From Deltaproteobacteria bacterium (GTDB taxonomy: Bacteria > Desulfobacterota > GWC2-55-46 > JAUVFY01), in assembly GCA_030594025.1 (NCBI GenBank), contig JAUVFY010000025.1:1-11759 (forward strand): a stretch of DNA of 11,759 nt, given 5' to 3'. Made by a program: the position numbers and the translations under genes. The notes beneath the pieces were generated by a model. The model saw only the letters and a list, made by a program, of their open reading frames with translations. It was not told the origin of the DNA and ran no database searches. Within the stretch, counting starts at the first letter, position 1. Each line of letters starts with the position of its first letter. Shown here piece after piece: positions 5,823-11,759 of the stretch.

Positions 5823-7142
5823 ATGACGTGGAATTTAGATTTACAGAGAATTTTAGGCTGTCTTGCCGTGGTGTTTTTGCTTTTGGCCGTTTCTGCGTCT
5901 ACGGGCGATGCTCAGGGGCAGGCAGGCCTCTACGGCGAAGGCGCTTCCGGCCAGGACACTGGAGTATACGGTAAGCACTTAAGCACCGGCAACTACGGCT
6001 ACCTGGGAAGCTCGGATGCCGGAGTTTTCGGTTCACACAAAAACACGGGGAACTTCGGCTCCCTCGGCAATGACCTCGACGGCGTGTACGGGGAGACCAT
6101 CTCAACCGAGGGTACAGGCGCGTACGGCTATAACAAAGGCTCCGGCAACTTCGGCTCCCTCGGAGGTGACCACAACGGCGTATACGGCGAGAGCAAGACC
6201 GTTAAGGGTTCCGGCGTGTACGGCTTTCACACCACCGAAGGCAACTACGGCTACCTCGGAGGAGACGTGGTGGGTGTCTTCGGATTTCACAAAGCCACTT
6301 CCAACTCGGGCTCCCTCGGGGGTGACCTGGACGGAGTCTTCGGAGAAAGCAGGGTCGACAGCGGTACTGGCGTCTACGGATTACACCAGACAACGGGCAA
6401 CTACGGCTACCTCGGAAGCTCGGACACTGGCGTATATGGCAACAATAAAGGCTCAGGAAACTACGGCTACCTGGGAGGCAGCCAGAACGCAGTATACGGT
6501 GAAAGTACTGCCGGTAACGCCGGTTTCTTCAGTGGCAACGTAACCATAACAGGTTCACTCAGCAAGGGATCCGGCACATTCGTCCAGCCACACGCCGAAG
6601 ACCCCACCAAGGAGATCCGCTACGCCTTCTTCGAGGGACCTGAGCATGCCGTGTTTTTGCGTGGAACGGCGGAGCTTAAAGACGGCGTTGCCACGGTGGA
6701 GCTCCCTCACCACTTCCAGGTGGTTGCTGCTGAAAAGGGCGTGAGGGTTCAGGTAACTCCCCATTCGGCGGACACCTACGGTCTCGCAGTGGTTGAGAGG
6801 GGCCGTACGAGGATAGTGGTAAAAGAACTCCGGGATGGAAAAGGAAACTTCACCTTTGACTATTTCGTAACCGCCGTGCGTGAGGGGTTTGAGGGGCACG
6901 AGCCCGTTACGGAGAATACACATTTCAGGCCCGAGTTCGATGAAACGATGAGCCAGTTCGAGAGCCGTTTCAATAAAGACGATATAACGACAAAGGCCAT
7001 AAGGGCCATGCTCATATCCAACGGGATCCTGACCCCCCATGGAAAACTCAACATGGCCAGGGTAAACGAGCTGGGCTGGAGCTTTATAGACTCCGGGACT
7101 TCCTTTGCACGCACCGGGGAAGACACGGAGGCAGGAAGATAG
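5823..7142 (+). CDS. Exported GVYG-repeat surface protein with conserved C-terminal domain
   Basis: The 439-residue protein has a signal peptide (hydrophobic residues 11-25, likely cleavage after GDA at 28-30). Residues 35-234 are tandem glycine/aromatic repeats of two sizes, 12 residues (GVYGE...) and 20 residues (GVYGxHxxTGNYGYLGSSDx), likely a beta-solenoid or beta-roll. AGFFSGNVTITGSLSKGSG (about 233-251) is a linker of the kind seen before C-terminal domains in trimeric fibre proteins. Residues about 252-375 resemble a C-terminal domain I recall from other bacterial repeat surface proteins (an E-x-R/Y-x-F-x-E-GPEHAVFLRGTAEL, ATVELPHHF, VRVQVTP pattern). The last 60 residues are mixed helical. 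There is no sortase signal, membrane anchor or barrel, so it is probably secreted or surface-attached. AAAGGAGG (5807-5814) sets the ATG start. A strong terminator follows. Function unknown; structural or adhesive role inferred. Confidence 0.8.
   Translation: MTWNLDLQRILGCLAVVFLLLAVSASTGDAQGQAGLYGEGASGQDTGVYGKHLSTGNYGYLGSSDAGVFGSHKNTGNFGSLGNDLDGVYGETISTEGTGAYGYNKGSGNFGSLGGDHNGVYGESKTVKGSGVYGFHTTEGNYGYLGGDVVGVFGFHKATSNSGSLGGDLDGVFGESRVDSGTGVYGLHQTTGNYGYLGSSDTGVYGNNKGSGNYGYLGGSQNAVYGESTAGNAGFFSGNVTITGSLSKGSGTFVQPHAEDPTKEIRYAFFEGPEHAVFLRGTAELKDGVATVELPHHFQVVAAEKGVRVQVTPHSADTYGLAVVERGRTRIVVKELRDGKGNFTFDYFVTAVREGFEGHEPVTENTHFRPEFDETMSQFESRFNKDDITTKAIRAMLISNGILTPHGKLNMARVNELGWSFIDSGTSFARTGEDTEAGR
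5925..6524 (+). repeat. Tandem 36-bp and 60-bp coding repeats (12- and 20-residue units)
   Basis: The repeat region of the surface protein parses without gaps into units of 12, 20, 20, 12, 20, 12, 20, 20, 12, 20, 20 and 12 residues. Every 12-residue unit starts G/A-x-Y/F-G-E. Every 20-residue unit has another residue after the first YG or FG and carries GN-Y/F-G-Y/S-LG in its second half, with one degenerate copy (SNSGSLGG). The frame is never broken. DNA-level similarity between copies, such as CAACTACGGCTACCT in several units, shows expansion by duplication. Confidence 0.85.
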
Positions 7143-7225
7143 TAAGGATAGAGTTCGGCTTCGACTCAAAAAGGGTGTTTGCTGAGGCCGAGTATGTGGG
7201 TCTCTATCTGAAAAGTCAAATAGGT

Positions 7226-7270
7226 AAAGGGGGCACGGCCCTTTTAAGGGAGCTGCCCCCTTTCTCATTT
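7226..7270 (+). terminator. Strong intrinsic terminator after the repeat protein gene
   Basis: AAAGGGGGCA (7226-7235) pairs perfectly over ten bases with TGCCCCCTTT (7254-7263). An inner CCCTT/AAGGG hairpin lies inside, and TTTCTCATTTTT follows. It separates the repeat protein gene from the pgi-zwf operon, whose promoter starts about 20 bp later. Confidence 0.85.
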
Positions 7271-7288
7271 TTCCTCTTCTCGCTTACG

Positions 7289-7320
7289 TTTGACATTAGA
7301 ACCCCTTCTGGTAAAGTTTA
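7289..7320 (+). promoter_or_regulatory. Promoter of the pgi-zwf operon (copy 2 of the 32-bp element)
   Basis: TTGACA (7290-7295) is a perfect -35. After 16 bp comes TAAAGT (7312-7317) with TG in front, an extended -10. The 19 bases CCCCTTCTGGTAAAGTTTA are identical to those of the repeat protein promoter. The predicted transcription start is about 20 bp before the GTG, so the leader is little more than the ribosome binding site AAGGAGGT (7327-7334). Confidence 0.7.
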
Positions 7321-7344
7321 ATTCAAAAGGAGGTCTTTTAGGTA

Positions 7345-8670
7345 GTGCCAAAGGTGACCCTGGATATAGAAAACGTAAAGCCTTTCATAACCGAAGAGGA
7401 GATAAGGGGCCTTGAGCCCGAGGTAAAAGCCCTTAACGAGGAACTCGACAGGGGCACAGGTCCGGGAAGCGACTTTCTGGGCTGGCTCCACCTGCCCTCC
7501 TCCATAACGGAGGAATCGATAAAAGAGATAGAACAGTGCGCGGAAGAGATAAAAAACACGTCAGACGTCTTTATAAGTATCGGCATAGGCGGCTCCTATC
7601 TCGGGGCGAAAGCGACCGTGGAGTTCGCGGGGCACAGTTTCTTTAACGAATTACCGGGTGAAAAAACAAAAGCCCCCCGGGTCTACTTCGCGGGACAGAA
7701 CATAAGCTCCGACTACCTCTCGGACCTTCTGGACGTTATCGAAGATAAAAGGGTCTCAATAAACGTAATCTCAAAGTCAGGTACCACCCTCGAGCCCGCT
7801 CTAGCCTTCAGGATATTCAAAGACCTCCTTGAAAAACGCTGGGGCAAAAAAGAGGCGCGGAAAAGGATATTCGTTACCACCGACAGGGAAAAGGGCACTC
7901 TTAAAAGGGCCTCGGACGTCGAAGGCTACAAGACCTTCGTGATACCGGACGATGTGGGAGGAAGGTACTCGGTTCTCACCCCGGTGGGCCTCCTTCCCAT
8001 TGCGGCCGCGGGTATAGATATAAGGGAGCTTATAGAGGGCGCCCGGGCCTTTGAAAGACTCACCTCCACCCCCGAAGTCCCGTCGAATCCGTCCTACCTC
8101 TACGCGGCTGTAAGGAACCTTCTTTACCGCAAGGGAAAATCAATTGAGATACTCTCTTCATTCCACCCTTCCCTTCACTACGTTTCGGAATGGTGGAAAC
8201 AGCTCTCCGGCGAGAGCGAGGGTAAGGAAGGTAAGGGCATATACCCCGCCTCAGTTGACCTTACAACCGACCTCCATTCCATGGGCCAGTGGATACAAGA
8301 GGGCTCCAGGGTCATATTCGAGACCTTCATGGTCGTGGGAAACTCAACGAGGGACGTTAAAATCCCCTTCGTTGAAAACGACGACGGCGGGCTCAACTAC
8401 ATCGCTGGAAAAACACTCGACTACGTCAACGACAGGGCGTACAGAGGAACCGCCATGGCGCACAAAGACGGTGGCGTACCCAACATGACCATAAAGATCG
8501 CCGACAGGTCGCCCGGGGCACTGGGGGAACTTTTTTATTTCTTCGAAAGGGCAATTGCGATGTCCGGGCGTCTCCTGGGCGTAAACCCATTTGACCAGCC
8601 CGGGGTAGAGGCCTACAAGAGGAACATGTTCAAGCTCCTCGGAAGGCCCGTTAAGAAAGGTAAGCGATGA
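7345..8670 (+). CDS. pgi: Glucose-6-phosphate isomerase
   Basis: This 441-residue enzyme interconverts glucose 6-phosphate and fructose 6-phosphate in the cytoplasm and is of the short bacterial form (about 450 residues). Sugar-phosphate binding motifs are SIGIGGSYLGAKA (78-90) and VISKSGTTLEP (141-151). GGRYSVLTPVGLLP (205-218) carries the conserved Arg207. The catalytic acid-base residues are in LSGESEGKEG (Glu290), TTDLHSMGQ (His311) and VEAYKRNMF (Lys425). All are present, so it should be active. The GTG start is set by AAGGAGGT ten bases upstream. Its TGA overlaps the zwf start as ATGA, so the two are coupled, branching glucose 6-phosphate between glycolysis/gluconeogenesis and the pentose phosphate pathway. 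Confidence 0.97.
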   Translation: MPKVTLDIENVKPFITEEEIRGLEPEVKALNEELDRGTGPGSDFLGWLHLPSSITEESIKEIEQCAEEIKNTSDVFISIGIGGSYLGAKATVEFAGHSFFNELPGEKTKAPRVYFAGQNISSDYLSDLLDVIEDKRVSINVISKSGTTLEPALAFRIFKDLLEKRWGKKEARKRIFVTTDREKGTLKRASDVEGYKTFVIPDDVGGRYSVLTPVGLLPIAAAGIDIRELIEGARAFERLTSTPEVPSNPSYLYAAVRNLLYRKGKSIEILSSFHPSLHYVSEWWKQLSGESEGKEGKGIYPASVDLTTDLHSMGQWIQEGSRVIFETFMVVGNSTRDVKIPFVENDDGGLNYIAGKTLDYVNDRAYRGTAMAHKDGGVPNMTIKIADRSPGALGELFYFFERAIAMSGRLLGVNPFDQPGVEAYKRNMFKLLGRPVKKGKR

Positions 8671-10172
8671 TGAGTAACGCAAGGCCTGGCCCCACGACCA
8701 TGGTAATCTTCGGCGCGACCGGAGACCTGACGAGGCGAAAGCTCCTCCCCGCGCTCTACAGGCTCCAGTCTCTTAAGATGCTCCCCGGGTGTTTCAACGT
8801 AATAGGGTTTGCTACAAGGGCCCTTGACGATAAGGGTTACAGGGCACTGGCGGGCGAGGCCGTGGAGGAGTTCTCGGCCTACAGGCCCGCCGACCCGAAA
8901 ACGCTTAAAAAACTCATTGACAGAATATACTTCGTTTCTTCCCATTTTGAAGACAAGGCCGGCTACGACAATGTGAAGAAAAAACTCTCCCAGATCGACA
9001 GAAGGTGCAAGAGGTGCTGCGAAAAGGTCTTTTACCTGGCCACCCCTCCGAGCTTTTTTCCTAAGATTATAAAGATGCTCGACAGCTCCGGCCTGTCTAA
9101 GGTGAAGGGAACGGAACCCCTCCCGAAGATAATCATAGAAAAACCCTTCGGAAGTGACTTAACGACAGCAAGGGAGCTAAACGATTTGATATACAAATAC
9201 TTCGCCGAAGAGCAGGTCTACCGGATTGACCACTACCTCGGAAAGGAGACCGTTCAGAATATACTGTTTTTCAGGTTCGCCAACGGCATCTACGAGCCCA
9301 TATGGAACCGGAGGTACGTAGAGCACGTTCAGATTACCGTGGCCGAGACCATAGGCATAGGGGGAAGAGGAAAATACTTCGAAGAGGCCGGGATCCTGAG
9401 GGACATGGTACAGAACCACATCCTTCAGCTTTTGGCCCTCGTGGCGATGGAACCGCCCGTGAACATGGACCCGGAATTCATAAGGGCAAAGAAGATCGAG
9501 CTCTTCCGGTCGCTGCGTCCCATACACCCTCAAGATGCCTTAAAGTACACCGTGAGGGGTCAGTACTCAAGCGGCGATATGGCCGGCGAGCCTGTGCCCG
9601 GCTACAGGGAGGAAGGGGACGTCTCTTCAAAGTCAGTAAGCGAGACATACGTGGCCTTGAAGGTAATGATCGACAACTGGAGGTGGTCCGGTGTCCCCTT
9701 CTACATACGCACAGGAAAGAGGCTTAAAAAGCGCCTAACCGAGATAGCCATTTCATTCAAGGAGGTCCCCATCTGCCTTTTCACAGAGTGCCTTTCACCA
9801 TCGCTCGACAGGAACGTGCTCGTTCTAAAGATACAGCCCGACGAGGGTATAACATTCAAGATAAACGTAAAAAGGCCCGGCTCGGCAGACATAATGGAGA
9901 CGGTGAACATGGACTTTTCATACAGGGAGTCGTTCGAGGTGGAGCTGCCCGAGGCATACGAAAGGCTCATCTACGACGTCATGATAGGCGATGCCACACT
10001 CTTTCCCCACAGGGAAGGGATAGAGGAGACCTGGGCCTTTGTAACGAGGATACTCGGAGGGTGGAAGCAAGCGCATCGGCCGGACTTCCCCAACTACCAC
10101 CCCGGCTCATGGGGCCCGAAGGAGGCCGACGACTTCATGAAAACGGACGGCAGGATGTGGCGTGAGCCGTAG
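8667..10172 (+). CDS. zwf: Glucose-6-phosphate 1-dehydrogenase
   Basis: The 501-residue enzyme oxidises glucose 6-phosphate to 6-phosphogluconolactone with NADP+ or NAD+, the first step of the oxidative pentose phosphate pathway. The dinucleotide-binding motif is FGATGDLTRRKLLPAL (15-30). EKPFGSD (158-164) and the substrate-binding signature RIDHYLGKE (186-194) are intact. The catalytic His is in RDMVQNHILQ (His251), and YIRTGKRL (346-353) closes the site. Length is normal for the family. The chosen ATG overlaps the pgi stop as ATGA; the next codon is also ATG (8670), so the start could be one codon later. No 6-phosphogluconolactonase or gnd gene follows in the window, and no clear terminator is seen after it. 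Confidence 0.97.
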   Translation: MMSNARPGPTTMVIFGATGDLTRRKLLPALYRLQSLKMLPGCFNVIGFATRALDDKGYRALAGEAVEEFSAYRPADPKTLKKLIDRIYFVSSHFEDKAGYDNVKKKLSQIDRRCKRCCEKVFYLATPPSFFPKIIKMLDSSGLSKVKGTEPLPKIIIEKPFGSDLTTARELNDLIYKYFAEEQVYRIDHYLGKETVQNILFFRFANGIYEPIWNRRYVEHVQITVAETIGIGGRGKYFEEAGILRDMVQNHILQLLALVAMEPPVNMDPEFIRAKKIELFRSLRPIHPQDALKYTVRGQYSSGDMAGEPVPGYREEGDVSSKSVSETYVALKVMIDNWRWSGVPFYIRTGKRLKKRLTEIAISFKEVPICLFTECLSPSLDRNVLVLKIQPDEGITFKINVKRPGSADIMETVNMDFSYRESFEVELPEAYERLIYDVMIGDATLFPHREGIEETWAFVTRILGGWKQAHRPDFPNYHPGSWGPKEADDFMKTDGRMWREP

Positions 10173-10231
10173 GGAATCCGTGAGGTTCTGTTTAAGTTAT
10201 ACGAAATTCATGGATTATAGAATTGAAAACG

Positions 10232-10840
10232 ATGAAAATAAGATGTGCGTGGGCAACATACGATCCGCTTTACATAGATTACCATGACAATGAATGGGGT
10301 GTACCCGAGCATGATGGTCGAAGATTATTTGAGTTTCTTATCTTGGAGGGTGCACAGGCAGGCCTGAGCTGGCTGACCATCCTCAGAAAACGCGATAATT
10401 ATAGAAAGGCATTTGATAACTTTAATGCTAAAAAGATAGCCAAGTACGATGAAAAAAAGGTAGGTGAGCTTCTATCAAATAAAGGGATTGTCCGAAATAG
10501 ACTTAAAATTGCAGCAACTATTCAAAACGCCCGAGCTTTCTTAACCGTTCAGCAGGAATTCGGCAGTTTCGATGCCTATATCTGGCGGTTTGTAGGAGGC
10601 AAACCGAAGAAAAATGCCTGGAAGACAATGAAAGAATTGCCTTCCAGGACGACTGAGTCAGACGCCATGAGCAAGGACTTAATAAAGAGTGGATTCAAAT
10701 TCGTAGGCTCGACAATCTGTTATGCCTTTATGCAGGCGACCGGGATGGTGAATGACCATACCGTGGATTGCTTTAGATATAATGAAATATCGCAGGCTCA
10801 ACCTAAGGTCTTCTCAAAGATTTTCTTTTCATATAATTGA
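10232..10840 (+). CDS. tag: DNA-3-methyladenine glycosylase I
   Basis: The protein (202 residues from this ATG) removes 3-methyladenine from alkylated DNA in base-excision repair. The zinc-snap ligands are present: Cys and His in RCAWATYDPLYIDYHDNEWG, and His and Cys in NDHTVDCFRY. The LEGAQAGLSW motif holds the catalytic-site Glu. It begins MKIRCAW, as family members usually do. A TTG at 10223 would add three residues, and neither start has a clear ribosome binding site. Base composition is clearly more AT-rich than pgi and zwf (parts near 35% GC by eye), suggesting separate acquisition. Its last 43 bp overlap the end of the DUF1992 gene on the other strand. Confidence 0.93.
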   Translation: MKIRCAWATYDPLYIDYHDNEWGVPEHDGRRLFEFLILEGAQAGLSWLTILRKRDNYRKAFDNFNAKKIAKYDEKKVGELLSNKGIVRNRLKIAATIQNARAFLTVQQEFGSFDAYIWRFVGGKPKKNAWKTMKELPSRTTESDAMSKDLIKSGFKFVGSTICYAFMQATGMVNDHTVDCFRYNEISQAQPKVFSKIFFSYN

Positions 10841-11166
10841 AAATCCTCAAGATTTAAAGGCACCTTTCTCGTCATATTGAGCTTCATGAGCTTATAGTTC
10901 AGCTCCCTCATTTTTTTAAGCCTCTCCCGGTCGTCGTCAATCGTGTCTATCAACTGCCTGAGCCCTGTTATCTCCTTTCTAAGCTCCAATTCAGGCGGTA
11001 TGCAGCCCGCGTTCTTTAAAACCCTGTATGCGAGCCTCTGCTCTTCGGGAACAAAACTCTCGTCATCAAAGCTCAAGGGTTTACCCGCCCCGGGGAGGTT
11101 ATCGAGCTCCCCTTTCTCCAAGGCCTCTTTTATCCTGTTTTCGGCTATCTTCTCTATTATATCCAT
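10798..11166 (-). CDS. DUF1992 (DnaJC28-type conserved domain) protein
   Basis: The 122-residue protein carries the DUF1992 signature near its start: IIEKIAENRIKEALEKGELDNLPGAGKPL, then DD, FVPEEQRLAYRVLKNAGCIPPELELRKEI. This domain is also found in DnaJ homologue subfamily C member 28; its role is not established. The C-terminal half (about 70-122) is charged and probably helical. The ATG at 11166 overlaps the TAA of the upstream gene (TAATG), pointing to translational coupling. A GTG at 11178 would add four residues but lies inside the upstream gene, and the family normally begins close to IIEKIAE. The 3' end overlaps tag by 43 bp. Confidence 0.9.
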   Translation of the reverse strand: MDIIEKIAENRIKEALEKGELDNLPGAGKPLSFDDESFVPEEQRLAYRVLKNAGCIPPELELRKEITGLRQLIDTIDDDRERLKKMRELNYKLMKLNMTRKVPLNLEDFQLYEKKIFEKTLG

Positions 11167-11759
11167 TAAAAAAACCACTCGAGCGACGTATGAAATGTAT
11201 CAGGCAGCCCCTCGTATTCGCCCTTGTCGCCTGGGAAAAACTGCAGGCCGATGATCCAGTCAAGGTCCTCAAGCACATTATACCTCAGAGCGGGGCCCAG
11301 GAACAACCCCCCTCCGTCTATATCCAGGATGCCATAAAAATCGGTCCTTATAAGCGGCGTAAGTTCGTATCCCAGGGCCAGGGCGATAAAATTCTGATTC
11401 CTCGTAACTATCTCTCCGGTGAAAAGCGCGATGTCCCCGCGGGAGGCCCCCTCTCCCAGGTTTCCTCCGTTGTGGAGGTATTCGACGAGCACATACAGGG
11501 TGTTCGGGAAATTATAGTCCCAACTTAAGACGAACCGCGTGAAGTCACCTCCCTGGTCTGGGTCCGTAAAGACCCCCTCCCCCCTGAAGCCGCTATCTCC
11601 GATGTTACCCGCAAAATCGAACCCACTGACGTTATCCTCTCTGCACTCGCCCAGCATAATTGAAAAATCGTAGCCCGCTATGTTTGTCCTTAGCCTCACC
11701 GCTGCGCTCGTCTCTTCGTCCTCGTCCCCGGGGGCGTAGACGGCGCTAAGGCCGGAAAG
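11166..11759 (-). CDS. C-terminal part of an outer-membrane beta-barrel protein (partial, runs off right edge)
   Basis: The reading frame is open to the window edge, giving at least 197 residues. The GTG at 11699 is internal, because in-frame LSGLSAVYAPGDEDEE... precedes it. The visible part alternates amphipathic strands with short turns: FTRFVLSWDYNF, TLYVLVEYLHNGG, NFIALALGYELTP, RTDFYGILDIDGG, FLGPALRYNVLEDL, WIIGLQFFPGD. It ends TSLEWFF with a terminal Phe, the usual recognition signal for BAM-dependent barrel insertion. It resembles porin-like barrels with ligand-free predictions; the substrate is unknown. It is translationally coupled to the DUF1992 gene, an unexpected pairing of an envelope and a probably cytoplasmic protein. 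Confidence 0.8.
   Translation of the reverse strand, partial: LSGLSAVYAPGDEDEETSAAVRLRTNIAGYDFSIMLGECREDNVSGFDFAGNIGDSGFRGEGVFTDPDQGGDFTRFVLSWDYNFPNTLYVLVEYLHNGGNLGEGASRGDIALFTGEIVTRNQNFIALALGYELTPLIRTDFYGILDIDGGGLFLGPALRYNVLEDLDWIIGLQFFPGDKGEYEGLPDTFHTSLEWFF

Noticed and set aside
5925..6524. Regular repeats considered as a CRISPR array
   Set aside because: The repeats are in-frame coding units of 36 and 60 bp with no spacers of unique sequence and no cas genes nearby.
6555..7268. Long open frame (237 codons) on the minus strand opposite the repeat protein C-terminal domain
   Set aside because: It runs through the terminator and mirrors a well-supported gene; no ribosome binding site or recognisable domain.
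1..11759. tRNA, rRNA, insertion sequence or integrase/attachment site
   Set aside because: No cloverleaf, transposase motif, terminal inverted repeat pair or target duplication was seen on either strand.

Overview
The window looks like a Gram-negative bacterial chromosome segment. It encodes a C-terminal piece of an outer-membrane beta-barrel ending in Phe, a putative lipoprotein, a Tat-exported protein and an exported repeat protein. Most genes are moderately GC-rich and make heavy use of AGG (Arg) and ATA (Ile). The exact lineage cannot be read from the sequence. An anaerobic or microaerophilic lifestyle is suggested by two radical-SAM enzymes with cobalamin-type N-terminal domains and by a superoxide-reductase-type protein. 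A Desulfobacterota-, Nitrospirota- or Dadabacteria-like organism would fit, but this is a guess.

Left part (1-5633, all minus strand). Reading along the minus strand, the order is: a Tat-exported desulfoferrodoxin/superoxide-reductase-like protein with its own hairpin terminator; a structured intergenic region with a good extended -10 promoter; and a three-gene unit of a small CxxC/two-TM protein, a BchE-family radical-SAM protein and a second B12-type radical-SAM protein. After a 374-bp intergenic region come a lipoprotein with a seven-bladed YVTN beta-propeller and, 1 nt after its stop, the first 13 codons of another exported protein that runs off the left edge.

Middle (5634-10172, plus strand). 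A divergent intergenic region leads into an exported protein built from a regular mix of 12- and 20-residue GVYG repeats with a distinct C-terminal domain. A strong terminator follows, then a two-gene operon: glucose-6-phosphate isomerase (pgi) overlapping glucose-6-phosphate dehydrogenase (zwf) by ATGA. The repeat-protein gene and the pgi-zwf operon are each preceded by an almost identical 32-bp promoter element (30/32), which suggests shared control.

Right part (10210-11759). An AT-rich 3-methyladenine DNA glycosylase I gene (tag) on the plus strand overlaps tail-to-tail, by 43 bp, a DUF1992 gene on the minus strand. That gene is coupled (TAATG) to an upstream outer-membrane-barrel gene that runs off the right edge.

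The best leads for something undescribed are the BchE-like/second radical-SAM/small membrane protein operon, the modular 12/20-residue repeat surface protein, and the shared 32-bp promoter element linking that protein to entry into the oxidative pentose phosphate pathway.
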